Of a DNA stretch of 64,000 nt, positions 1 through 10,138 are shown in pieces. Within the stretch, counting starts at the first letter, position 1; every line of letters starts with the position of its first letter. Position numbers and translations under genes: made by a program. This DNA comes from Vombatus ursinus (Eukaryota; Chordata; Mammalia; Diprotodontia; Vombatidae), in contig NW_020954556.1 in NCBI RefSeq assembly GCF_900497805.2, positions 62,160,447 to 62,224,446 of the forward strand, read 5' to 3'. Under the pieces are notes generated by a model, which worked only from the letters and a program-made list of their open reading frames with translations, had not been told where the DNA came from and ran no database searches.

Positions 1-788
1 CAAAGATATGTAATCTAAGTTTGAGAAAGCTGAAATCACTCATTCACAGCCATGCAGGCTTCATATATGATATTCTTTTATGATGTTTTAATCTATAACA
101 TACTTTGAAACAGATGTCATATATTCACTTACTAGTTGGTAATCCTTCTGTAATTTGAACTAAGCTACAATCCAGGTCAATTTCCATCTAGTAATAATCT
201 ATCCCAGTGAAATGGTTTTATTCCATTAAAAGTGTGATTTTCTACTTAAATATTTCATTTGGTTACAGTCTATTGTCTTTATAAATACAATAATAAAAAC
301 ATTTTATTATATTGATCATGAAAGTATAGGTAGGCATTGTCATTAATGCAATGAGAGACAATATGAATAGTTCTACTATTCACTACATATATGACAATGG
401 ACTGGTTATTTCTCTAGTCTGAGTATCAGTTTGCCAAGTGATAAAACTAGAGGTTTGGAATAGACCGCTTAGGTAACTACCAGTTCTAAATCCTATGGGC
501 TTGTGAAGTACTTTTACATTGTAATATGAATGGATATCAACATGTGGCATCGTGATAAGAGTCAATGAATTATATGCAGAAGTATATTCCATTTACAAGT
601 GGGAGAAATTAGGTAAAATAATCAGTGACTACCCATTGAAGCATGGAGAGTAAAACATCAACCTCAACCTTCTTTCCTAAGTATTTTGAGAATTATACAA
701 CCATGACTTTGTATCTAATCCAGTTAAAATACTCTTTGGAATATCCTCATTTTGTTTTTGTTAATTATAACTTAAGGACTCTATTGAT
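1..788. other. AT-rich intronic sequence, nothing recognised
   Basis: There is no repeat family, splice-flanked exon or coding signal that I can recognise. The one open frame (383-592, minus) has no family resemblance. Confidence 0.5.
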
Positions 789-794
789 ATATTA

Positions 795-813
795 ATTGAT
801 TGATTGATTGATT
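795..813 (+). repeat. (GATT)n microsatellite
   Basis: Four to five copies of GATT run through this stretch. Confidence 0.85.
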
Positions 814-1289
814 ACATTTTGAGGAAAATTTTAAAAAAAAACTTCTCTGGGTTTTCTTCTACCTAACCTCTCTTTCAGCAGGCTGCCTTCTAACAGAGAA
901 ACAAACCCTTCTCCTCCTTGAATGAGGAGGTTAGAAGATTATGAGGGGTAAAGAAGTAAGAGTTGACCAAGCAGAAGAAATTAGTATAGACAGGTTTATA
1001 TTAAATCTCATCACTCTATGTACAGTAATAGAGAAATGTAAGTTGTCTGTTTGTCCCTTGCACTTAATATATGACTTGGCCATCTTTTCTACAGGTACAG
1101 CTCTCTTATTACATACTTTACACTTGTTTTCCTGTAAAAATTATTTATTGTTAATGTCTAGTATCTATACATCTCTGTTGTTGTTTGTGTGACCTACATC
1201 TTTAAATCTATTGAGACTGTGCTATTCTTTAAATTTCAGTTAATACAATATTACCTGAAGAATATTCTGTTAACAATTTCGTTTAAATT

Positions 1290-1745
1290 TTGTTAAAATT
1301 TGTTAAAAATGGATTTAGGAAGATGCGTGAGGTCATTAAAAGTATTGTATAATCTACCAAAAACAATCCAACCTATTTTCTTCCTCCTTTTAAATTCTAG
1401 GTCTATCTTCTGGTACACTGGTAGTGTCTCTACAAGATATGTGTACTTACTTATCTGCTCAATGGGTTTTCCATTTAAGTATAAATCAGAAAATAGACAA
1501 TGAGGCATTCTATCTCCACTTGATTTTTTTCTGTGCAGATAATTAACCCATATTCATTTGAGTGACTATGGATCTCATTGAGGAGGCTTTGAAGTTTTCT
1601 CATTTTTGATACAGTCAACAAAATGACATCTGCAAACAAGGATGTCTGGAGAATTTCACTCTCTATAGGGAATCCCTCTTCCATTTGGACTTGCTGCTAC
1701 ATATCCTCCATGATGGTGTCAAATAATTTTGATAAGAGTATAACT
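1290..1745 (-). mobile_element. BovB/RTE LINE relic, reverse-transcriptase part
   Basis: On the minus strand, 1684-1500 reads LQTSLFADVILLTVSKM followed by LLNEIHSHSNEYGLIICTEK. This matches the RTE-clade motif-C region (FADD, here FADV) and the helix after it. A second frame at 1508-1293 continues with LNGKPIEQISKYTYL and IGWIVFGRLYNTF, the usual downstream RTE segment. The pieces are in the right order but in different frames, and the catalytic FADD is changed, so it is a dead 5'- and 3'-truncated copy. It lies antisense to + and in sense with WWOX. Confidence 0.75.
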
Positions 1746-1749
1746 CTTT

Positions 1750-3300
1750 GTTTTGAAACTTGTTTGATAGTAATCAGGGATTTTTGAACAGTTAGTAGTA
1801 TTAATTAATTTGGAGACTTCATCGTTTAGCACAGCTAAAGAAAGTCAACAAGTTACTTATCTGAAAGAATTTTATATGATTTGAGAATATGAATGGGAGA
1901 AATACCATTGAAGAAGAGCCTTCAAGGTTATTGTTAGAAAACAAAATGCTTTAAAAATCATTAAACAGCAATGTTCACAAAATAAACTTGTATTTTTCTA
2001 TTCTTTTCAGTGAGTTTTGTGACTACAAAGATATGGTCTGCTGTGGAAAATCAAATTTTGCTTACTCCCTTCTCATACCTTCATTAAGGGTAGCCAAAAT
2101 GAGTGGGTAGATTATTCTTATTAAATTTTTTCTCTTCATCAGAAAATAGAAATATGAGTTGGTAGTTACTGATTTATTCTCTGTAATATCCCTTCTTTCT
2201 AATATACTGAGAAGCAGTCCCTCAGTGCCTTTAACATTATTTCATCTCCAGCATAAATCTCTTCAGTTGTATATTTGGTCCAGCCCAGTTGTGGTTCCTT
2301 TCTTTGCCACCTTCAATCCCAGCCTCCAACATCACTTATTTGTATACATACTGTAGCATCCAAATAGAAGGTTTGCTTCTTGAATGTGATGATTATTTTG
2401 TTTTTATCTTTGTATTCCCAGAATCTATCTTAGCACCTTAAATACAAGTGCTTATTCTGTTGAATTATTCTGAATATTTTCAGACGCCCAGTTTAAGCAA
2501 ACTTGTAAAAATCATGCAATCCCATTTAAGTATAACTCAATTTTACAATGAAATAATACAAATAACTGCAAGTATGATCAATCAGTAACATTATGTATTA
2601 ACTTGATAATTTGGCCATCAGATGACACAGAAGTTCCACTGAATATTTTAAACCATATTAATGCAGTTTGTTAAGGCTATCTTAACTAAAGCCATGGCTA
2701 TTTCAATATGGGCATGATTATTTCTCTACATGTTTGAGGTGACTAATACACAGTCAATAGCCTCTTCTACAATCTGCCTCACATCATCAGTAAGTGCGTC
2801 AGGACTAAAAAAGACAAAATGAGATTATGCTAACGCCCATAGTATCACAAACATGACAATCATTCAGTGGATAAAAAAATCACAGCATGACTCTACATAA
2901 TTTGTATGTGACAGAGTTTAATGAAAAAAGCACAGGACGTTGGGACTTTAAAACCACCGGGTCCCACACTGCACCAATCTCTGCCATAAATCCTTTCAGA
3001 GACAAGATTTCATACCATGACACTGTTTGATCACTACCATTGAGGAACATATTGGTGCTCTTTAAATAGCCAAGGAATTCAGAGCATACCTAACAGCTGT
3101 TAGTAGATGCATGCCTCTCCAGACACATGCTTCTCCTCTCCCCACCCCCAGTCTTCTTTGCTCAGCTGTGTGTCTTTCCGAATATTTTGCCTCAATATAA
3201 TGATAAGAAACTTTTCCTCACTTGTATGTACAGAAGGAATGCACCAGTAAATGTGTTCTTATTAGTGCAGTAAGAATTAGGAGGGGGACAAGAGAAAGAA
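1750..3300. other. Intronic block, unassigned
   Basis: No family is recognised except a 48-bp segment (1805-1852) that recurs at 3612-3660. The 2460-3100 part looks like low-copy AT-rich DNA without repeat hallmarks. Confidence 0.4.
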
Positions 3301-3304
3301 GTTG

Positions 3305-3480
3305 AATCATAGTCATAGAATGAAAAATTTGAAAGTGACCTTAAATATAATCAAATCCAAATCCCCCATAAAATGAGGAAATTGAAACACAGAGAGAAGA
3401 GACAGATAACACTATCATTAAGTAACAGAATACACACTAGAACCCATTTTCCAGACTTCTAATCCAGTTTTTCACGAATA
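3305..3480 (-). mobile_element. MIR/THER-type SINE relic
   Basis: It shows the antisense MIR layout: 'catagaatg..gaaagtgacctt', then 'aaatgaggaaattgaaacacagag', then a decayed 'agtaacagaatacacac' and 'ttccagacttct' tail. It is highly diverged. Confidence 0.6.
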
Positions 3481-3484
3481 CAAC

Positions 3485-4475
3485 AAAATACTAAACTGTC
3501 TCTAGATTAGCATTTTGAGTGGGTATCTCTCATGAGTCAACCTCAATATTATATATAGCATTTTTCAACAATACTATTAATATGTTACTTATAGAAGAAG
3601 TTTCTAAGAATATTAATTTGGAGACTTCATTGTTTAGTATGGCTGAAGAAAGTCAACAAGAAGATGTAGGACATGTCATACACATACAAAAGAAAACTGA
3701 TAAAAATATTATAATAAAGAACATATTTTATTGCATCCACCTGCCATGAGATATTACAATAAAAAGGTCCCAGATTTTTGAAGTAAATTTTTAAAAATAG
3801 TGAGAAGACTAAGAAAACATTCTGCTGCTCTCAGTTGTTGATATACTGTATTTTTTTTGGATCCAGCAAATACACTTTCGTATGACTGTTCTCTGAAAGA
3901 AGGGAGTTTCTAGCTCCGATTACTTGGATACTCTTACTGTTTACTCTTCCTTTTTATATGTAGTCAGAAGAGATTTCTTTCAGTACTTCAAATAAATAAG
4001 ACACCCAGCTGAATAAACACTGTACGTTCTGTTAGATGACTTTGGCTTCATAAAGAATATTTGACTTTTTCAAAATGTAAATTATTGAAGGGCACCCATC
4101 ATATGAAACTGATTGGTGAAAATGTTTCAAGTGGTATGGTATCCTCACAAACCTTATGTATGAAGAACTAAAATAAACTCTTTTTGGAGAAAAAATCTGA
4201 GCATTTTTAGGTAAAATTCAATCTCTGCATTAAATTTGTTCCAAGGTGATCATTCCATAAAATTAAAATAGGACTACAGATTTCAAATCACTCTTCAAAT
4301 TTATTTCTGAAAAAAATCCTTTTAAATACATTTTAGGGTTCTACCTATTCCCCCAAATATTTGTATTTCTTTTACTTTTATCTTCCTTCACTCACACTTC
4401 ATGGCATGGTGGTATCCATAGGATATCAAAGGTTATACCAGCATAGTGAAGACTCAGGCAGATTCTTCCAAGCAA
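3485..4475. other. Intronic block, unassigned
   Basis: The second copy of the 48-bp segment lies at 3612-3660. Otherwise I recognise no element. Confidence 0.4.
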
Positions 4476-4479
4476 CAAA

Positions 4480-4595
4480 AGATCATAAAATCATAAGATT
4501 TAAAGGTAGAAAGGCTCTTTGTGATCATCTAGTCCAATGTTCTTATTTTACGGATAATGAAACCAAGGACCAGAGAATTCAGGTGACTTAATAAG
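4480..4595 (-). mobile_element. MIR-type SINE fragment
   Basis: 'aaatcataagatttaaaggt', 'gatcatctagtccaatg' and 'ttacggataatgaaacca' follow the antisense MIR-type consensus; the 3' half is missing. Confidence 0.6.
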
Positions 4596-4599
4596 CATT

Positions 4600-5530
4600 G
4601 GACAAGGACTCACTGTCTGTTGTTTGTTTTTTCTTTTTCCTTCTTTTGTTTTTTTAAACTACAAACCTAGTTAAGAGTTGATAGGTTCAACACTAGAAAT
4701 TTGGCACTCAGGTGGCACTCAGTTGGCCATAACAACTCAAGAAGACTGTCTACTGAGGTGTAGGTGTCATAAAACCTATTCAATTAGAGCATCGATACTG
4801 ATGAAATTGAAGTCCTCATCTTCAAGTCAATTCAAATAAATAACAAACATTTTGGAAACATTATACCTATCCTGAAATAAACAAAATTTATGTCATAGAG
4901 AAGGAAGAATCTTAGAATATGGTCAACTTATTTTTAGTTTAAAATAGGTAGTAAATTGTGGACTTCTAAGAAGAGATTCGGCATGGTTACAATTTGAATT
5001 GGTAGAAGTACACACACTGATCTTGAAAGTATTGAGGCATGTATTATTACAGAAGAAGTGAAGAATTTCTGGCAAAAAGTCTAAAATTCCAATCAAAATT
5101 GTATAATATCCCCCTTGAGAAAAGGTTTTAAGTGATACATTGACATGGGCACATTCTATTATAAAAATAAATATTTGGACTTTGAAAATATAATCTTAAT
5201 TTTTTAAAAAATTCTTTTTCATATGCTTTCTTATTAAAAGACTAAATCTTATCTCCAGCTATAAGACATAGATCCACAAATACAAACCAACAAAGTAGGT
5301 ACATTTTATACCTCTAGTAACCAGTGAAAGCAGGGGTATGTTGGGGGAGGGAAAATTGAAGGACGGAACTGCAAATAGGGACAGGAAAGAGGCAAAGATA
5401 TAAATAATGTATTAGAGAATGACTGGGCAAAAAGCCTACTTCAGTATACTGAGAATATAATAAGCTCTCCTATTTTATACTCTAAGAGCATTTTCTTACT
5501 AAACTTCACTCCTTTGAACTTTTCTACCAT
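4600..5530. other. AT-rich intronic sequence, nothing recognised
   Basis: I see no repeat family, RNA gene or coding signal. Confidence 0.4.
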
Positions 5531-5880
5531 CAAGAAACTTCTTCACCCTGGAAGATCACTTCAGCCCTGGAATTCCTACCCAATACACCATCTGCCCCTG
5601 GGACCTTTCCTTTGAGGGCCTGGACAGCTCCTCCCAGGACCTCCACTTAAGGAGTGCACTCAGGCCAGATATCTGATTTCCCACTAGGCTGTATTCCTCT
5701 GGATTTCTCCATTAAGTACTCCTGCTTTCAACTGCATTTTATGTATTGTCTTCCCCATTATAATTTAAGCTCTTTAGGGGAGGGACTGTCTTTCTAGTTC
5801 CTTATTTTTGTATTCCTAGAACTTAGTACAGTGCCTAACACATAGTATCTGATAAATGACAAATGATAAACCAACACCCA
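5531..5880 (+). mobile_element. L2-type LINE 3' end (marsupial subfamily)
   Basis: 'ttccccattataatttaagc', 'aggggagggactgtctttct' and 'cagtgcctaacacatagta' are the L2 3'-terminal signature. The upstream part (5531-5700) is shared with 18680-18912, so both belong to one dispersed family. Confidence 0.75.
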
Positions 5881-6179
5881 ATGACAATGAGAAATTGAAT
5901 ATATACAGGGACCTATTATTAATCCTGACATTGCCACTTGGCTAAACTTAAGGAACTTTAAAATCTAATTATCAATCATATCCATTGCTTACAAATCACT
6001 TCCCCATAAGAAAACTCAAGAGGCTTTCAAATCATGATGATCAAGTGTCAGTTGAGTTCATTAGATGCAGTGGAACCAATCTGTGAGCTTTTATAGTTCT
6101 AAAAACCTTATGTAATCAAGACTGTGTCATGTAATTATTGACAACTGAAGTTAGTATTTGTGAATAAATAATGCTTTCT

Positions 6180-6420
6180 AGGAACTTGGGGCAGAGAGAT
6201 GAAAACATTATATTTGGAGAAGACCTGGTCTCAACACTCTACCACTTGCTTGCTGTGTTACCTGGGGCAAATTACTTAACTTCTCAGATCTTTAATTCTC
6301 TTACCTGTAAAGTAGTGGTGATAATATCTTCACTATCTGACTCACAGGATAGTACTTTGTAAACTTTTAACCATTATGAAAATTATCATCATCATCATCA
6401 TCATCATCATCGTCATTATT
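6180..6420 (+). mobile_element. MIR/MON1-type CORE-SINE
   Basis: It reads in consensus order: 'gaagacctggtctcaacact', 'ttacctggggcaaattactt', 'aattctcttacctgtaaa', 'ggtgataatatcttcac', 'tttgtaaacttttaacc', and ends in a (CAT)n tail. Confidence 0.75.
6384..6420 (+). repeat. (CAT)n microsatellite at SINE tail
   Basis: About ten near-perfect CAT units continue from the SINE's 3' end, as is usual for MON1/MIR tails. Confidence 0.9.
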
Positions 6421-6854
6421 AGCATTATTATTATGTCCTTCACTAACGTATTCCTCCATAATCTAACTGTAGTATAGAAGTGACCCTGGGTTCTTGAAGG
6501 TTCACTGTATCAATTTATAGAAAACTTTGGCATCTACTACAAGCTTCACCCCCCCCCGCAAAAAAAAACCTAAGATCAACTTTTAAAGGCAAATTCAGTT
6601 GGGAGGAGAACACTTCCAGCCACGGGTATCCAAGAATAGTGACCCTGGGACAGCAGGAGGCCACACTCAGAGGAAGATAGGAGGTGACAGCAAGTTAGGG
6701 AGGAGTTCACCTGGGATGAATGTTCTAGGGTTTTAACTAATTTTTCTGGCAAAATGGATGCTACATTCAATTTTTTCCTACCCTACTGAAAATGTATAAA
6801 TACCACCAGCATCCTCTAATTTTCATTGCTCTGCAGAAATGCTCTAGTTACTCC

Positions 6855-7015
6855 AGGACTAGAAGAGACCTTAGACCAAGTCCTTCATTTTATAGATAAG
6901 CAACTGCCGCCCAGAGGAAGGGATATGGCATTTCCAAGGTCACAAAATAAGTGAGTAACAAAGCTTGAACTAAAATATCTGATTCCTACTTCCTAGGCCA
7001 GTATATTCAAAACCT
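6855..7015 (-). mobile_element. MIR-type SINE relic
   Basis: 'actagaagagaccttagacc', 'ttttatagataagcaactg', 'atttccaaggtcacaaaat' and 'cctaggccagtatattc' follow antisense MIR order. Confidence 0.65.
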
Positions 7016-7019
7016 ACAT

Positions 7020-7685
7020 TCAAAATATCTGTTAGTTTTAGTCAAATCAGTCCAGGGATAGATACACAAAATCAATTTTAGAACAATTCATATAGCACCG
7101 GAGTTGAGACCTCTCTCTTGTCACTAGGAAAATGTTATCCTAAACCTCACAGGGGAAAATTGACTTTTACAGTAAGTGATACAGAAATCAATGTTCACAG
7201 AAGAAACATCTCAGCAACATCCGAAAGGAGTAACATAAGCTTCTGACATCTATTTAATAGATCTGGCATCCAATACCTAAATTCTGAGAAGGCCAAAAAT
7301 CACTGGAAAGAAGGATGTGCTAAGAGAGGAAGGGATTGGAGAGCAAATGAGGTACTTGAACTTCCAATGAGAAAATAAATAATAAAATATGATGAGAAAG
7401 ATCACAATCTAGTCTATCTCAAAAAGAGGTAAGAAATTATAGAAATTCCAAAGGATGAGTTAGAATAAAAGAGAAAAAGAGAATTTAAAAAATTTTAATT
7501 TCAATACACATTTCAATGTTCCTTAAAAAGGTATACTATACAGTAAGTCCACATGATCTGTCTTCCTACTGGTTGTCAGTGAATACAGAGTAGGACTTTA
7601 AGTGAATCACCCGTGCATCTTTAAAACCCAAGGACTATGAAAGCAAATAGCAACATCTGTGAACAAGAAACACATGTCAGGCAGA
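7020..7685. other. Intronic sequence, nothing recognised
   Basis: I see no repeat family or coding signal. A-rich stretches lie near 7380-7500. Confidence 0.4.
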
Positions 7686-7694
7686 GGACACTCA

Positions 7695-8075
7695 TCAAAC
7701 AACAAGCATTTATTAAGCACCCATTCTATGTTAAGCACTGAGTTAGGTACCTGGGAGAAAAGTACAAAGAATAAAAACCATCCCTACTCTTAAGGAGCTT
7801 ACATTGTAATGGGGAGAGAATAAGTAAATATATAAATATATACAGCATAAATATAAAGTGACTACACACACACAAAGTAGTCAAATGCAATGTAGTATAG
7901 GAAGAAGGTGATTAATATTTGTAGGATCAAAAAGAGTTTCATGCAGAATATGGTACATGAGTTCTGTCTGGAGGAAATGTATTCCAGGCATGTGGGACAG
8001 TCAATACAAAGACATGGAGATGGGATATGAAGTGTTGTTTTTTTTTGAAAAATTACACTGTAGAGAAGTAAACCT
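7695..8075 (-). mobile_element. L2 LINE 3' region
   Basis: 'caagcatttattaagcaccc' followed by 'gagcttacattgtaatgggg' is the reverse complement of the L2 3' end. 'attccaggcatgtgggacag' further right is the more internal part of the same family. Confidence 0.7.
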
Positions 8076-8079
8076 GTTG

Positions 8080-8985
8080 GGCAGTAGGGGACAGAGAAGA
8101 AAGCATGGTTTACTAATTACAGGGAGAATATAAAAATATTATCACTAGAATTCTGACATGCCTTGTGATTTGGTATGGATCACAAAAATTATATGGAGAT
8201 AAGACATGGAATCCATCACTTTGGTAACGTGGAAAGGGCAGCTGGAAGGCATGAAAACAGGCAAGATTGCTAAACCCTGACTGCTCTTTGAGTCTGATTT
8301 TGAAAATTTTATATTTCCTCTGTCCAACACACAGAATTACCCCAGTCTCTTTTAACTCTTCTATAAGATACGTTGATAAACCACATAAAAGCAAAACTGT
8401 TCATTTTCATTACTGATATCATCTGTTGCATAGTCAGCTTAAGATATTTTAAGAGAAAACTAATTTCTAAAATGTGAATTTAAAAAAAACATTAAGATCT
8501 CTATTTTTTAATTATAAAATATAAATCAAAACACAGCAGGTCATTCAAGGGCAAAATTATCCTGGTTTGTCCATTGAAGGTTAACAGAATGACAGTCTCT
8601 GCTTTTCTAGTTATAATTTATGACTGCAACAGAATCAGTGTTTTATTCCCATCCATTAAAAAAAAAAGCAGCACATCTGTTAAAACTTGAGTACAATGGT
8701 TGGCTTTACACAGCTCCAGGAAATGTAACTCAATAGTCTCCAAACTTCTACAAACCCGAGCCGATTTTAATGTAAAGGGATTTGAAAATTTAGTTCTCTA
8801 AAACATCTGCTAAGCTCTTGCTGGCCTAACACGTGCTATTCTTTCTGCTTCTACCCGCCAACAAAAATATTTGGTTGCATGAAATTCTAGAGCAAGCATG
8901 TGATCATGCTCTGCATCAGCCTTTATATACCACTAACCACCCTCAGAGTTGGAGCCCATAGTTTACCAGTATTGAAAGTTTATGA
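8080..8985. other. Repeat-poor intronic block
   Basis: 8400-8900 has no repeat signature, mixed composition and Hox/POU-like AT cores. It is a candidate conserved noncoding segment. No gene is seen; the open frames at 8113-8394 (minus) have no family resemblance. Confidence 0.35.
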
Positions 8986-8989
8986 AAAA

Positions 8990-9150
8990 TGCCTGAATTT
9001 TCATTTCATACTGGGGCTTTCAAAAGTAAGGTATGCATGGCTCCTTGAGGGCAGGGGCTGCCTTTTTTTCTTTATCTGTAATTACTACCAGTGCTTACTG
9101 TAGTGCCTGGTACGTAGTAGGACCTTAGTAAACATTTATTGCATTGAATG
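8990..9150 (+). mobile_element. L2 LINE 3' end
   Basis: 'ctccttgagggcaggggctg' and 'gtgcctggtacgtagtagga' then 'aaacatttattgcattgaat' form the classic L2 terminus. Confidence 0.8.
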
Positions 9151-9169
9151 GCATTATTATTCAAAGGTG

Positions 9170-10015
9170 CTACTTAAAACTACTTCATGTTCTGGGGGTT
9201 GGGGGATTGAGAAGGGGTGGCCAAACAGCCCTCAGGCTACTTAGCAGAAGCACAGGCTACAAAACAAGAGAGATAGCAAACTTACTGGTGCCTGTCCAGC
9301 TCATGCAGCATCTGGAGCACCTGGTTCAGTTCTGAGTATGACATTTTTGGAAGGACACTGATAAGATATAGGGAATCTAAAGGAACATGACTAGAATGAT
9401 GAAGGTCCTCACAATTATATTAGGTGGGTCTCCACTGAAGGAAATCCAGATGTTTAAACTAAAGAAAAGAATACTAAGAAGGGATATGATTGCTGCCTTA
9501 AAGTATCTAAAAGGCAATGATCATATGGAAAAGGGATTAGACTCATCCTGCCTGGTCCCAGAGGATAGAATTAAGAGTAAGGTGAAAGTTATGCAGATAA
9601 GAGGCAATTAGGTGGCTCAGTGGATAGAGTTCTAAGTCTGGAGTCAGGAAGACCTGAATTCAAATCTAGTCTCAGACACTTACTAGCTTTGTGACTGTGG
9701 AAATGTCACTTAACCTCTGTTTTCCTTAATCCAATAGAGAAGGAAATGGCAAACCACTCCAGTATCTTTGCCAAGAAAACTCCAGGGACAGTATGGTACA
9801 CAGGGTCACAAAGAGTTTGACATGACTGAATGACTAAACAACAACAAAAGTTATGCTGAGGCATATGGGTTCAGTATAAGGAAGGACTTCCAAACATTTA
9901 GAACTATATCAAACTACAATGAACCACCTTAAGAGGAAATGAGTTTCCTCTTAATGAAGTTATTCAAGCAAAGACTTCTTGAAATGTTAGAATATTGTAG
10001 AAGAAATTTGTGCTT
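9170..10015 (+). mobile_element. L3/CR1 LINE 3' region, split by a SINE
   Basis: 'aagggatatgattgctgcct' + 'aagtatctaaaaggcaatg', then after the SINE 'tataaggaaggacttccaa', 'gaggaaatgagtttcctctt' and 'gaagttattcaagcaaagac' follow the known 3' end of CR1/L3 elements (last part of ORF2 and 3' UTR). The Mar1 SINE at 9595-9846 interrupts it, so L3 is older. Confidence 0.75.
9595..9846 (+). mobile_element. Mar1-type CORE-SINE, full length, with target-site duplication
   Basis: The tRNA-related head is 'aggtggctcagtggatagag'; the body is 'ggagtcaggaagacctgaat' and 'cagacacttactagctttgt'; the BovB/RTE-like tail is 'ccactccagtatctttgcc' to 'catgactgaatgactaaac' plus (AAC)n. A 10-bp direct repeat aaagttatgc flanks it at 9585-9594 and 9847-9856. 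Mar1 SINEs are known to share their 3' tail with BovB/RTE LINEs, which supply the retrotransposition machinery. Confidence 0.9.
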
Positions 10016-10138
10016 TTGATAGTGTTCGGGATATAATGACCTCTGAGTTTTTTTCTATAGTCGAAAAGTAAATCACTTCTGTATAATTTTCTAAAACAAA
10101 ATAACAGTGCCAAAAGATAGTTGAAGGCTTCTTCTGCT

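Noticed and set aside
6384-6437. Regular short repeats that might suggest an array
   Set aside because: It is a trinucleotide microsatellite on a SINE tail. No direct repeats with unique spacers (CRISPR-like) occur anywhere in the window.
9600-9700. tRNA gene suggested by the SINE head (also at 15560-15641, 47800, 59663, 61482)
   Set aside because: These are tRNA-derived SINE promoters with A/B-box-like sequence, not foldable mature tRNAs.
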